Shown: in pieces, positions 46,393 to 55,679 of the stretch
Numbering within the stretch: position 1 is the first letter of the stretch
Layout: the number at the start of each line of letters is the position of its first letter
Assembly: GCF_900129725.1 (NCBI RefSeq)
Contig: NZ_FQWQ01000001.1
Location: 2,480,001-2,544,000, forward strand
Source: Chryseolinea serpens
Lineage (GTDB): Bacteria; Bacteroidota; Bacteroidia; Cytophagales; Cyclobacteriaceae
Direction of reading: 5' to 3'
DNA length: 64,000 nt
Translations under genes and position numbers: made by a program
The notes under the pieces: model-generated
Databases searched by the model: none
What the model was told of the DNA's origin: nothing
The model's input: only the letters and a program-made list of their open reading frames with translations

Positions 46393-46679
46393 ATAACCCC
46401 AAGTTTAGCCTGGGGTTAGCGGACGAACTGAAAATGGCACCATAGGAAAGCTGAATCGATCTTCACTTTTCATGGCGCCGACCGTACACACTGCCCCGGG
46501 GAGCAACGCGCCGATCCACTCTCTTCGAACGGGACGTATCCTTTGGGCAGAGTGGCCCGATTGCTCTTCGAAGCCAGAGGTAGTGAAGGTGCGCCATGAA
46601 CGTTCGTGCTGCTAGTAAAATGCGCGCGTGGCGCAGTTGCGAGCGGTCATGCTAACCCCAGGCTAAAGCCTGGGGTTAT
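46393..46679. repeat. REP/BIME-like element bounded by inverted palindromes
   Basis: The left unit (46393-46420, ATAACCCC ... GGGGTTAGC) and the reverse complement of the right unit (46651-46679) are almost identical, differing by two or three bases. Each unit is also a hairpin by itself (AACCCCAGGC with GCCTGGGGTT). They flank 230 bases that contain no gene. This organisation is that of a bacterial interspersed mosaic element made by a REP-associated tyrosine transposase, or of a small MITE. No transposase gene is nearby in the window. Confidence 0.6.
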
Positions 46680-46762
46680 TAAAATCCGAAATGTGTATCT
46701 GAAGGGATCGTCAAAGTTGTTCTGCTCGTTAGCAACGTTAGTACCAGCGCGAATAAACCTCT

Positions 46763-46803
46763 TAAAAAAGAAAGAGGCCGTCCTTTTGAGACAGCCTCTT
46801 TTG
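46763..46803 (-). terminator. Rho-independent terminator of the short cold-shock gene
   Basis: On the minus strand AAGAGGCTGTC pairs with GACGGCCTCTT around a short loop, with one mismatch, and is followed by CTTTTTTAAG. It lies 22 bases after the stop of the short cold-shock gene. Confidence 0.82.
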
Positions 46804-46825
46804 CTTTTTATCGAAGAGAGTGGAA

Positions 46826-47017
46826 TTAAACCAGTTTCACTTTCACGGCGTTCAAGCCTTTCTTGCCTTTTTCCACTTCATATTCTACTTCATCGTTTTC
46901 ACGAATTTCGTCGATCAGCCCGGAGGAGTGAACGAAGATGTCTTGTTCGTTCGAGTTCGAGGGCTTAATGAAACCAAAACCTTTGGCGTCATTGAAAAAT
47001 TTTACTGTTCCTTGCAT
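46826..47017 (-). CDS. csp: Cold-shock protein, CspA family
   Basis: A 63-residue single cold-shock domain (MQGTVKFFNDAKGFGFIKP, given partly: KGFGFIKP; RNP2 DIFVHSSGL) started at ATG 47017; an upstream in-frame ATG at 47041 would add eight poor residues. It is the classical size for CspA. A -7-like element lies 183 bases upstream, which implies a leader of about 175 bases, as in cspA mRNAs that are stabilised in the cold. Transcription ends at the hairpin at 46763-46803. Confidence 0.93.
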   Translation of the reverse strand: MQGTVKFFNDAKGFGFIKPSNSNEQDIFVHSSGLIDEIRENDEVEYEVEKGKKGLNAVKVKLV

Positions 47018-47199
47018 TTTGTAATGTTTTATTAAAAGCATCGTTTTACGCTGCAGCCAGCCCGATAATCACCGATACGATACATTAAATTTTGCCCGAG
47101 GAATTCACAGGGCGAAGTGTAATGAGGGATTGGGAAATTAAAGAAGGAAAAAAGACAACGATGTATCAGTCTTGTTTCCGATTCACTTGAACTACGTCA

Positions 47200-47207
47200 C
47201 AAAGGTA
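47200..47207 (-). promoter_or_regulatory. -7 promoter element of the short cold-shock gene
   Basis: TACCTTTG on the minus strand matches TAnnTTTG exactly. A -33 TTTG at the usual distance is not clear. The implied leader of about 175 bases is of the length known for cold-inducible csp transcripts. Confidence 0.45.
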
Positions 47208-47277
47208 AACCTTTATTATGGGTAAACCTATTCCGGCAACCGGTAATTACACCGTTGTCGGAATGGGTTCGAATAGG

Positions 47278-47637
47278 CTATGCTTGCTCCTCCGCAGGCT
47301 GTAAGCGCGTAACATGCAGCACAAACTGACTGTCGAGCTTGAATTCGAAGCCATATTTCTCCATTTGCTCGCTGGCCTTGCGCGACGTGTTGAGCATGCT
47401 CAGCAAGTCTTGCGCGGCGAATGATTTCCGGATGCCATTGGTCGACTTGCCCCGGAAGGCTTGCAACACAAAAGAGAACGTTTTTTCCTTTGCCGCGAGT
47501 GCTTTGAACTCGTGACTAAAAAGTTTGTATTGCTGCGGGCCGTCGCCGGCAGCCAGCATAAGGTGCACGATCACGGGGCGATACTTATTCCACAAAGAAA
47601 GGTAAACGGTTGGCGTCATAGAATTCAAGATGTCCAT
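47278..47637 (-). CDS. Conserved hypothetical protein
   Basis: A 119-residue acidic-to-neutral protein with no signal peptide. It has an early helix (TVYLSLWNKYRPVIVHLMLAA), a mid helix (HEFKALAAKEKTFSFVLQAF) and a late strand pair with FVLHVTRL. I do not recognise a family. The gene follows the sigma factor gene by 27 bases on the same strand and could be co-transcribed with it. Confidence 0.65.
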   Translation of the reverse strand: MDILNSMTPTVYLSLWNKYRPVIVHLMLAAGDGPQQYKLFSHEFKALAAKEKTFSFVLQAFRGKSTNGIRKSFAAQDLLSMLNTSRKASEQMEKYGFEFKLDSQFVLHVTRLQPAEEQA

Positions 47638-47664
47638 TTGAAGGATTGGTTTGCTGTAGGGGAT

Positions 47665-48528
47665 TTATTCCAGGTAGGCGCGCAGCGATCTGCCCTTGCT
47701 CAGGGTTTGCAGACGCCGGGTGGCCTTTTCTTTTATTTGGCGCACGCGCTCCCGTGTCAGGTTGAAGCGGGTGCCGATCTCATCGAGTGTCATGGGATGG
47801 TTGCCGTTGAGACCAAAGTAGCTGGAGATCACCTCCGACTCACGGTTCGTCAACGCTGCCAGTACGCGGTTTATCTCGCCCTTCATGGAATGAAGCATGA
47901 GATTGGCGTCCGGTGTTTCGGTGCTGGTGCTGGCCAATACATCCAGCAAACTGCCATCTTCGCCTTGGCTTAAAGGTGCATCTACTGAAACCTGCCGCCC
48001 GGTGAAGCGCATGCTGGATTCCACTTCTTCCAACGAAACATTCATGGATTCGGCAAGCTCTGCCGGAGAAGGTTCGCGCTGAAATTTTTGTTCGAGCGCG
48101 GCGAACTCCTTGTGCATTTTGTTGAGAGCCCCTACGCGATTCAACGGAAGTCTCACCACGCGCGACTGCTCGGCCAATGCCTGCAACACGGATTGGCGGA
48201 TCCACCACACGGCATAGGAAATAAATTTAAAACCCCGCGTCTCGTCAAAACGCATGGCGGCTTTGATCAGGCCCAGGTTGCCTTCGTTGATCAGGTCGCC
48301 GAGGGCGAGACCGTTGTTCTGATATTGCTTGGCCACGGAAACCACGAAGCGCAAATTGGCTTTCACCATTTTGTCGAGCGCCGCCGCATCACCCTGCCGG
48401 ATCCGTCGCGCCAAATCCACTTCGGCTTCGGCTGAGATCAGATCCACCTTGCCGATTTCCTGCAAATACTTATCCAGCGATTGCATTTCGCGGTTGGTGA
48501 TCTGCTTGGTAATCTTAAGCTGCTTCAT
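47665..48528 (-). CDS. rpoD: RNA polymerase sigma factor, RpoD/SigA type
   Basis: A 287-residue sigma-70 with the compact Bacteroidota architecture: region 1.2 ([15 protein letters not shown]), 2.1-2.4 ([46 protein letters not shown]), 3 ([16 protein letters not shown]-like segment) and 4.2 ([27 protein letters not shown]). Region 1.1 is absent, as in this phylum. It is the primary-sigma type, but region 3 and the acidic linker ([14 protein letters not shown]) could also fit a second RpoD paralogue; which one it is cannot be decided from this window. Confidence 0.9.
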   Translation of the reverse strand: MKQLKITKQITNREMQSLDKYLQEIGKVDLISAEAEVDLARRIRQGDAAALDKMVKANLRFVVSVAKQYQNNGLALGDLINEGNLGLIKAAMRFDETRGFKFISYAVWWIRQSVLQALAEQSRVVRLPLNRVGALNKMHKEFAALEQKFQREPSPAELAESMNVSLEEVESSMRFTGRQVSVDAPLSQGEDGSLLDVLASTSTETPDANLMLHSMKGEINRVLAALTNRESEVISSYFGLNGNHPMTLDEIGTRFNLTRERVRQIKEKATRRLQTLSKGRSLRAYLE

Positions 48529-48595
48529 GTTGCGGGTGATTAAACCTGTTACTCAAAACACCGAAAAAATATTTTCCTGAAGATTTCGTCAAACC

Positions 48596-49690
48596 TCAAA
48601 CCGGGCGTGCGCCCAATTGCTTCAATAACCGTCCATGCAAAACCAGCGCCTGGAAGAAGGTGCGCGTACTTTTGTACGGCAATCCAAACTCTGTCGCGGT
48701 TTCTTTTACAATGCCGGAGATCTTCCGGTAGTGCACGTGACAGATGGAGGGGAACAAATGATGTTCGATCTGAAAATTAAGTCCGCCAACATACCAGGAG
48801 AACCAACGGCTTTTGTTTCCAAAGTTCGTGGTGGTCAGGAGTTGGTGTACGGCCCAATTGTTTTCCAGCATGTTGGCGTCGTCGGGCAACGGAAATTCGG
48901 TGCCTTCAATGACGTGTGCGGGCTGAAAGATGATGGCCAGGATAAAACCGGCGATGTAGTGCATCAACACAATGCCGATGATGATCTGCCACCACAACAA
49001 GGGGGTGAACAACACGGGCAACACAAAAATATACGTGATGTACAAAAGCTTGCTAAAAATCAGAATGATCCACTCTGTGGTGATGTTGGCATTTTGTTTC
49101 TTGGCCAGTCCGGTTTGATGATAGCGAACGATGCGGACGTAATCTTTGAAGAAAAGCCAAACGATGGTCATGAGTCCATACAGGAACCATGCATAGATAA
49201 ATTGGTACTTGTGTACCTTTTTCCAGGCGGTGTGCGGCGTCATGCGCAGCGCTCCCCGCGGGCTGATGTCTTCGTCTTCCTCGTGTACGTTGGTGTAGGT
49301 GTGGTGCAGCACGTTGTGTTGCATCTTCCAGTTGAAGGCGTTGGCGCCAATCAGGTTCAGGGAGTATCCAATGAGCACGTTGATCCATTTCTCTTTGGCA
49401 TAGGCGCCGTGGTTGGCATCGTGCATGACCGACAGGCCGATCCCTGCTAACCCCAGACTCATCACGATTACCGATGCCAGCATGGCGAGGTTACCCGTCA
49501 CGACGTTGGCCAGGATGAGACTATAGGGAACAAAGTAAGCCGCAAACATAACGACAGTCTTCACCACCATTTCGCCGTTTGCATGACGATTGATGTTATG
49601 ATTTTTAAAGTACTCGTTGACGCGCTTATTGAGCGTAACTGAAAAATCGCGATTCGACGTCGCAAAAGTTAATGACTTCGGTTGTTGCAT
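48596..49690 (-). CDS. Fatty acid desaturase (membrane, acyl-lipid type)
   Basis: A 364-residue membrane desaturase with the three His boxes: HDANHG (90-95), HNVLHH (125-130) and QIEHH (about 316-320), and four or five hydrophobic segments. The Gln in the last box is typical of front-end (delta-5/6-like) and linoleoyl-CoA desaturases. It puts double bonds in acyl chains to keep membranes fluid, which fits the nearby cold-shock genes. A perfect inverted repeat lies 80 bases upstream of the start. Confidence 0.9.
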   Translation of the reverse strand: MQQPKSLTFATSNRDFSVTLNKRVNEYFKNHNINRHANGEMVVKTVVMFAAYFVPYSLILANVVTGNLAMLASVIVMSLGLAGIGLSVMHDANHGAYAKEKWINVLIGYSLNLIGANAFNWKMQHNVLHHTYTNVHEEDEDISPRGALRMTPHTAWKKVHKYQFIYAWFLYGLMTIVWLFFKDYVRIVRYHQTGLAKKQNANITTEWIILIFSKLLYITYIFVLPVLFTPLLWWQIIIGIVLMHYIAGFILAIIFQPAHVIEGTEFPLPDDANMLENNWAVHQLLTTTNFGNKSRWFSWYVGGLNFQIEHHLFPSICHVHYRKISGIVKETATEFGLPYKSTRTFFQALVLHGRLLKQLGARPV

Positions 49691-50113
49691 TCTGGATGAA
49701 ATAAGAATTAAAAACGGAGGTGAACGACTCCATTGGACCCATGCACTCCCATTGCAGGCACTACCACACGTGTGAAAGATGTGCTTTCACACAAAAGTTT
49801 CCGTATTAATTGTGGAAAGGATTAAGAAACTACAATTCCGAGGCGAAATTTCGGCAGTGAATTAAAAGAATCCGCAATTGACGCGTAAAGATACGACCAA
49901 TTAAGTTACGAACCTATTGTCTCTAAAAGGAGTGAAAAGGGCCATATTACCCTCTGGTTACGCCTTTATTAGCTAACGTTCAAGTTGCATTTCCAGTTCA
50001 TAACACAACGCTCCGATGTCAGCAAAAGAACGTCTTGTTAAATTTTTCTTGCGCGATGTGATGCTTTCGACGATAACCTTACGTCATAAAAAATTTTCAT
50101 CAACGCATAGCCA
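49691..50113. other. 423-base gap upstream of the desaturase gene
   Basis: No gene is seen here. The only clear structure is the inverted repeat at 49770-49792, listed separately. No terminator hairpin with a T tract follows the Cys/Met enzyme gene. Confidence 0.55.
49770..49792. promoter_or_regulatory. Perfect inverted repeat upstream of desaturase
   Basis: GTGTGAAAG, five bases, CTTTCACAC. The 9-base arms match exactly. It lies 80 bases before the desaturase start and is not followed by a T tract, so a regulator operator is more likely than a terminator. Confidence 0.5.
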
Positions 50114-51292
50114 TCAAATTTTCTTCAATGCGTGCTCCAAATCTGTCAGGAGATCGTCTACGTTTTCGATGCCAACAGAATAGCGCACCAAACTTTCCGG
50201 AATGCCGAGCAACCGGCGTTGTTCCTCGGTCAGCTCCACGTGACTGGTCGTTCGCGGAGGGCCAGCCAGGGTGCTGACCGATCCCAGGCTTGCTCCCAGG
50301 TGAACAAGCTTTAACGCCGGAAGAAATTTTTTGACCAGCTCCCAGCCGCCATCCAATGAAAAACTCATCATCCCTCCAAAGCCGCGCATCTGTGATTTGG
50401 CGATGGCATGGCCTTGATGACTTTCCAAGCCCGGGTAGAAAACGTCTTTGATCTTGGGATGCTGGTGGAGATACTTTGCGATCTTCAACGCCGACGCATT
50501 TTGACGCTCCACTCTCAACTCCAGCGTTTTCATTCCACGCGCAATCATGTAGGCGGGATCGGCTTGCAGGCTCGCACCGTTGATCTCGCGGAAACCAAAA
50601 ATCTTCTTCACGAATTCTTCTTTGCCTGCCACCAATCCACCCATAGCATCGGAATGGCCACACAAAAATTTTGTCGCACTGTGCACGACCAGGTCAGCGC
50701 CAAGTTCCAGGGGATTCTGATTGATCGGGGTGGCAAAAGTGTTGTCCACCATAGTGATCGCTCCTACTTTTTTTGCCGCTGCTGCCAGGCGTTTGATGTC
50801 AACGATCTTCAGCGTGGGGTTGGTCGGCGTTTCGAGATAGAGCAGGTCGCATCCTTTGGCCACCTCGGCCTCGATCATCTCGTGGTCGGTGGTGTCGCAA
50901 AGTTTTACATCTACTTTATAGTTGGGAAGAAAATCGAGAAACACTTTGCTGGTGCCGCCATAGGTATCTTTTAATGAGACCACTCTTTTGCCGGCGGTTA
51001 AAAATGTGAACAGGCTGTTGCTGATGGCGGCCATGCCTGTGGAGAACGAGGTTGCTGCCTCCGCCCCTTCCAACACGCGGATCTTTTCCTCCAGTGCCGC
51101 CACCGTTGGGTTGGTGTTGCGGCTATAGATATAACCGGGTTCTTTCCCCGTGGCCACTTTGTGCCATTCGTCCAGGTCCTCGTAAGCGAACGTTACGCTG
51201 TTGACGATCGGTGTTGTCGTCGCACCTTTTGTGTTGACGTTGCCCTCGCCTGCCCATACGGCATCGGTGCCTTTTTTGTATGTCGATTTCAT
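50114..51292 (-). CDS. Cys/Met metabolism PLP-dependent enzyme
   Basis: A 392-residue member of the cystathionine gamma-synthase/lyase and methionine gamma-lyase family. The PLP lysine is in VVHSATKFLCGHSD (near residue 205), with the cofactor-contacting YSRNTNPT (about 50) and SFSTGMAA (about 85), and the substrate-Arg region SVGIENVDDLLTDL near the end. Synthase and lyase members cannot be separated by motif alone. It lies 12 bases after the serine hydrolase gene on the same strand. Confidence 0.9.
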   Translation of the reverse strand: MKSTYKKGTDAVWAGEGNVNTKGATTTPIVNSVTFAYEDLDEWHKVATGKEPGYIYSRNTNPTVAALEEKIRVLEGAEAATSFSTGMAAISNSLFTFLTAGKRVVSLKDTYGGTSKVFLDFLPNYKVDVKLCDTTDHEMIEAEVAKGCDLLYLETPTNPTLKIVDIKRLAAAAKKVGAITMVDNTFATPINQNPLELGADLVVHSATKFLCGHSDAMGGLVAGKEEFVKKIFGFREINGASLQADPAYMIARGMKTLELRVERQNASALKIAKYLHQHPKIKDVFYPGLESHQGHAIAKSQMRGFGGMMSFSLDGGWELVKKFLPALKLVHLGASLGSVSTLAGPPRTTSHVELTEEQRRLLGIPESLVRYSVGIENVDDLLTDLEHALKKI

Positions 51293-51304
51293 TCTTTTCC
51301 CGAA

Positions 51305-52441
51305 TTACTTTTTGATGATGTTGTTGTATAGAATAGCAATGGACCGGCTCAGTACATTCCGGATATCGCTTTGGTTATCGGGAATGCATCCGTTAGTGAT
51401 CACTACAAATCCGAATTTGTCTTTGGGATCGAAAAACATGGCGCTGTACAGTCCGTAGGCCGAGCCGGTGTGACCCTTCAATACTTTTCCAGGGATCAAT
51501 TCCGTGGCGGTACGCATGGCCATGCCATAGCCCTCTTCTTCGGAGATCTTTTCCCGCATCTTTTCAGCACTTTTTGCCGACATGATCTTCACGCCTTTAT
51601 ACGATCCGTTATACATGTGCATGGTCATGTATTTCGCCAGGTCTTCGGCGGTGATCTTCATGCCTCCTGTCGGTGAAAATACCGGCGTGGAGTATCCCAT
51701 CGTGTAGTTCCTGATATCTTCCGTGCGGGGTGCATAGGCTTGTGGCATGGGGGTAAAACGTTTGTTCAGGGAATCATAATCATACAACGTAGCAAAGCGC
51801 GAGGCATCCAGTGAGTCGACACAATAGCCTCCATAGAGTCCCAGCGGGTCGAGAATGCGATGCTTGATGCGCTGGTCGAATCGCTCACCGGTTTGCCGTT
51901 CGATGATGGCGCCGATCATATTAAAATTGAGATTACAGTAGAGGTATTTTGCCCCGGGAGCATAGTCGCCATAACACTTGGCCCAGTTGGGATTCTTCGC
52001 CGGGTCGATCAGGTCCAGGTAGAAATAGCCCTGGCTGTCATTGATGCTGGAGGTGTGCGAGAGCAGCATTTTCAGCGTGATGACCTTGTCGGGGAATTTT
52101 GGATTTCTTACGGCGAAGCCCACCAGCTTGCTGGCGTCGTCGTCGAGGCTAAGTTTCCCCGCTTCGATGAGTTGCATGATGGTGACGGCGGAAAATGATT
52201 TGGATATGGACGCGATCCGGAAAAGGGTGCGGTCGCTAAGCGGAATGTTCTTTTCCACATCCTGCATCCCGAATTGATGTTTGTAGACGATATCACCCTT
52301 GTTGACCACCACCACGGAAAGGCCAACCACATCCAGGTCGTCGATCACCGATTGCAATTCTTTTTCCGCCTGGGGATTCTGACCAGCGCAAAAAATAGAA
52401 ACGAGCAGGAGAGATAAGGTGAGCGTACAGTATTTAAGCAT
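51305..52441 (-). CDS. Serine hydrolase, class C beta-lactamase family
   Basis: A 378-residue secreted protein from ATG 52441 (signal peptide ending FCAGQ). The catalytic Ser78-x2-Lys81 lies in RIASISKSF, the Tyr-x-Asn motif is in YCNLNFN, and HTGSAYG stands for the KTG box. These make a class C penicillin-binding-protein-like fold, which includes esterases and D-aminopeptidases as well as beta-lactamases. The role here is unknown; its gene is upstream of the Cys/Met enzyme. Confidence 0.87.
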   Translation of the reverse strand: MLKYCTLTLSLLLVSIFCAGQNPQAEKELQSVIDDLDVVGLSVVVVNKGDIVYKHQFGMQDVEKNIPLSDRTLFRIASISKSFSAVTIMQLIEAGKLSLDDDASKLVGFAVRNPKFPDKVITLKMLLSHTSSINDSQGYFYLDLIDPAKNPNWAKCYGDYAPGAKYLYCNLNFNMIGAIIERQTGERFDQRIKHRILDPLGLYGGYCVDSLDASRFATLYDYDSLNKRFTPMPQAYAPRTEDIRNYTMGYSTPVFSPTGGMKITAEDLAKYMTMHMYNGSYKGVKIMSAKSAEKMREKISEEEGYGMAMRTATELIPGKVLKGHTGSAYGLYSAMFFDPKDKFGFVVITNGCIPDNQSDIRNVLSRSIAILYNNIIKK

Positions 52442-52616
52442 GGGCTTCTTTATTAAAATAGACAATCGGTCAAGCTATTCAATATACCGTATTGTTCCAA
52501 TTCTGGCAGCGCCGTAGCGAGCGTCTTTTTTTGAAAAAAGGCCGAAAATGCTTGGATTGGAGGGATTTGAGATTATTTCCGGGCGTATTGTAACCCCGCG
52601 TCAAAATAAGCGTCTA

Positions 52617-52637
52617 ATGCATAAGAACTCTATGTAT
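52617..52637. promoter_or_regulatory. Candidate PadR operator
   Basis: ATGCATA, seven bases, TATGTAT is an imperfect inverted repeat (six of seven positions symmetric) that ends 9 bases before the PadR start codon. PadR proteins bind AT-rich ATGT/ACAT palindromes and often repress themselves and a neighbouring transporter. Confidence 0.45.
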
Positions 52638-52646
52638 TAACAGTTT

Positions 52647-52979
52647 ATGCATCCAACCGAATTATTAAGAGGCACCCTGCAAACCATCATTTTAAAGGTG
52701 TTAAAAGACAATGGCAAAATGTATGGCTATGAGATCACGCAAATGGTGGGTGAGCTTTCGCAAGACCGGATCCTGCTCACGGAAGGCGCACTGTACCCGG
52801 CCCTGCATAAACTGGAAAACGACGGGCTGGTCAAAACCGAGGTCGTAAACATCGGCAAGCGCGTCCGGAAATATTATACGTTGACCTCGGAAGGGAAAGC
52901 CCTGGCCAAGGACAGGGTGGCCGAATTTGTAGATTTTATTAGGACCATGTCTGCGGTATTGCAGGTAAAAGTAGGTTAA
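52647..52979 (+). CDS. PadR-family transcriptional regulator
   Basis: A 110-residue winged-helix protein with the PadR core: GTLQTIILKVLKDNGKMYGYEI, here GTLQTIILKVLKDNG as start, then LTEGALYPALHKLENDGLVK and RKYYTLTSEGKALAKD. The ABC permease gene starts 3 bases after its stop, so they are one operon. The regulator probably represses both and releases them on binding a compound. Confidence 0.92.
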   Translation: MHPTELLRGTLQTIILKVLKDNGKMYGYEITQMVGELSQDRILLTEGALYPALHKLENDGLVKTEVVNIGKRVRKYYTLTSEGKALAKDRVAEFVDFIRTMSAVLQVKVG

Positions 52980-52982
52980 GGT

Positions 52983-55679
52983 ATGTCATTGCTCACGAGC
53001 GAACATATGGATTACATCGTCAAGGACCTTGGCCACCGGGGCATTGTCCTGGAGGGTTTTCAGGAAGAAGTTCTTGATCACCTCTGCATTCTCGTGGAAA
53101 AAGAAATGGAGGGTGGCAAAAGATTCGTCGATGCCTATCACCACGCCTTAAAGCGATTCGGCCATACCACCGGTTTACGACAAACACAACGACAAGTTCT
53201 CATCACCGATACTCAAACCACAAAGCTCATGTTCAAGAATTATTTCAAGATTGCCTTGCGCAATCTCACCAAACATCGTTTCTACTCGCTGGTCAACATT
53301 GCGGGACTGGCAACGGGTGTTGCTTCCTGTTTGATCATCTCGCTCTTTATTTTAAATGAGTTGAGCTATGACACGCAGCACGTCAACCGCGATCGCCTGT
53401 ACCGGGTGAATTTCCGCATCAAATTCGGCAACCTGGACTATGACATGGCGGTGACACCACCCGCGCTTGCCCCGGCCTTGCTTCAGGACTACCCCGAAGT
53501 GGAGGCCGTCGCCCGGATCCGTGTCCAGGGAAATTATCTCGTAAAAAGAGACCAGGAAAATTTCAAGGAAAAGAATGTCGCCTATGCCGACAGCTCGTTT
53601 TTCAAGGTCTTCACCATTCCGTTTCTTCATGGCAATCCTTCCAAAGCGCTCACCGAACCCAACACCATCGTCGTTAGCCGCAAAATCGCCGACAAATATT
53701 TCCCCAATGAAAATCCCATCGGGCAGACGCTCACGTTCTTCAACAACTGGAACAATAAGATCGTCGGCGTCATGGAAGATTTTCCCGACAACAGTCAGTT
53801 TCACTTCGAAATACTGGTGTCGATGCTGAACAGTGAGGAAAGCAAAGGCACGGTGTGGCTAAACAATAATTTTCACACCTATGTCCTGCTGAAGCCAGGC
53901 ACCGATGCCAAAGCGCTGGAAAAGAAATTCCTCGGGATGAAAGAAAAATATGTTGGTCCCCAGATCCGGGAATTCCTGGGCGCGGAAAACACGCCCGAGA
54001 AACTCGCCGCCGATGGCAGTAAATTCGACTTTTGGCTCATGCCGATAACGGACGTGCATTTGCATGCCAAGACCATGATCGAAGTGGAGCCTGCCGGTGA
54101 CATCGTCTATATTTATCTTTTCGGAGCTATCGCTCTTTTTATACTGGTCATTGCCTGTATCAACTTCATGAACTTGTCTACTGCCCGTTCTGCCAATCGT
54201 GCGAAGGAAGTGGGTGTCAGAAAAGTATTGGGATCGCTTCGCTCGCACCTGGTTCGTCAATTCCTGCTGGAGTCTGTGCTCATCAGCGTCATGGCGTTTC
54301 TGCTGGCGTTGGGGTTGGCCTTCGTGTTCCTTCCCACGTTCAATGAGCTTTCGGGCAAGCGCTTGCATATTCCGGTAGGCGATCCCAATTTTCTCGTTCT
54401 GTTTGTGGGGCTGTCCTTGTTCGTTGGTGCTTTGGCCGGCGTTTATCCTTCCTTTTTTTTATCGGCCTTCAAGCCTGTCAATGTGCTCAAGGGAAAGCTG
54501 GCGTTGGGGATGAAAAGCGGTTTGATCCGGAGCGGCCTGGTGGTTTTTCAGTTCACCATTTCCATATTCCTCATTGTGGGCACGATCACCATCAACCGGC
54601 AGCTCACCTACATCCAGGAGAAGAAAATCGGATTTAACAAAGACCAGGTCATCGTCATCCGGGAAGCGCATGCCATGGGCGATCAACTGGAAAGCTTCAA
54701 GAACGAAATGTTGAAGAATACCCACATTCTGAGTGCAACCATTTCGGGGTCACTGCCCGTGGCCGGAACCGACCGGAACAACAGCACCTACTGGCCACAG
54801 GGAAAACAACCCGACCAAGACAATATGGTCGGTATGCAAGGGTTCTATGTCGACTATGACTATATCAAAACCCTGGGGATGGAAATCAAGGAAGGCCGCG
54901 ACTTTTCGCACGACTTTGTTTCGGATTCCACCGGCATCATCCTCAATGAGGCAGCTGCCAAAGCCTTTAACATCGACGGCGATCCCATCGGCAAAAAAAT
55001 AGAAACGTTCAAATCCACGGAGAATAATTCGATCGACAAAGAAAAGCGCGATGTCTTCACCGTCGTGGGCATTGTCAAAGATTTTCATTTTGAATCCATG
55101 CGCGACAACATCACACCCCTGGGCATATTCCTCTCGAAGAGCAACGGGCTTATCTCCTTCCGGTTCGAGTCGAAGAATGTGAATGACGTGATCGCTGCCC
55201 TTGAAAAGAAATGGAAGCAGATGGCGCCGACCCAACCGTTCGAATATACTTTCCTGGACGATGACTTCAGCAGCATGTATGCCACGGAACAAAGGCTTGG
55301 AAAGATCTTTGCCATCTTTGCCGGGCTCGCCATCATCATTGCCTGCCTGGGATTGTTTGCGTTGAGCGCTTTCACGGCCGAGCAACGCACAAAAGAAATC
55401 GGCATCCGGAAAGTTCTCGGCGCCACCGTGACCAGCATCGTGCTGTTGCTCTCCAAGGAGTTTGGCAAACTCATTGTCATCGCTTTTATTATTGCCGCAC
55501 CAATCTCCTGGTTTGCCGTGAAATGGTGGCTGCAAAGTTATACTTACAAAACGGAGGTGGGTGTGTTGGTTTATGTGCTGGCGGGGGTATCGGCTTTCCT
55601 GGTTGCCTGGCTGACCATGGGATACCAATCCATAAAAGCCGCCGCATCGAATCCCGTGAATTCGTTGCGCAGTGAATAA
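52983..55679 (+). CDS. FtsX/MacB-type ABC transporter permease
   Basis: An 898-residue membrane protein. An N-terminal soluble region of about 80 residues (MSLLTSEHMDYIVKDLG as start) is the Bacteroidota-type addition paired with PadR. Then come a first FtsX unit: transmembrane segment 1 (about 105-128), a large periplasmic MacB_PCD domain (about 130-370) and a three-helix FtsX core, followed by a second such unit (about 515-890, KEIGIRKVLGATVTSIVLLL). No ATPase gene is next to it, so the ATP-binding partner must be elsewhere. Likely function is export or antibiotic/peptide resistance. Confidence 0.92.
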   Translation: MSLLTSEHMDYIVKDLGHRGIVLEGFQEEVLDHLCILVEKEMEGGKRFVDAYHHALKRFGHTTGLRQTQRQVLITDTQTTKLMFKNYFKIALRNLTKHRFYSLVNIAGLATGVASCLIISLFILNELSYDTQHVNRDRLYRVNFRIKFGNLDYDMAVTPPALAPALLQDYPEVEAVARIRVQGNYLVKRDQENFKEKNVAYADSSFFKVFTIPFLHGNPSKALTEPNTIVVSRKIADKYFPNENPIGQTLTFFNNWNNKIVGVMEDFPDNSQFHFEILVSMLNSEESKGTVWLNNNFHTYVLLKPGTDAKALEKKFLGMKEKYVGPQIREFLGAENTPEKLAADGSKFDFWLMPITDVHLHAKTMIEVEPAGDIVYIYLFGAIALFILVIACINFMNLSTARSANRAKEVGVRKVLGSLRSHLVRQFLLESVLISVMAFLLALGLAFVFLPTFNELSGKRLHIPVGDPNFLVLFVGLSLFVGALAGVYPSFFLSAFKPVNVLKGKLALGMKSGLIRSGLVVFQFTISIFLIVGTITINRQLTYIQEKKIGFNKDQVIVIREAHAMGDQLESFKNEMLKNTHILSATISGSLPVAGTDRNNSTYWPQGKQPDQDNMVGMQGFYVDYDYIKTLGMEIKEGRDFSHDFVSDSTGIILNEAAAKAFNIDGDPIGKKIETFKSTENNSIDKEKRDVFTVVGIVKDFHFESMRDNITPLGIFLSKSNGLISFRFESKNVNDVIAALEKKWKQMAPTQPFEYTFLDDDFSSMYATEQRLGKIFAIFAGLAIIIACLGLFALSAFTAEQRTKEIGIRKVLGATVTSIVLLLSKEFGKLIVIAFIIAAPISWFAVKWWLQSYTYKTEVGVLVYVLAGVSAFLVAWLTMGYQSIKAAASNPVNSLRSE

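Noticed and set aside
46606-46968. Plus-strand open frame across the REP unit and the short cold-shock gene
   Set aside because: It is antisense to the cold-shock gene and runs through the terminator and palindrome.
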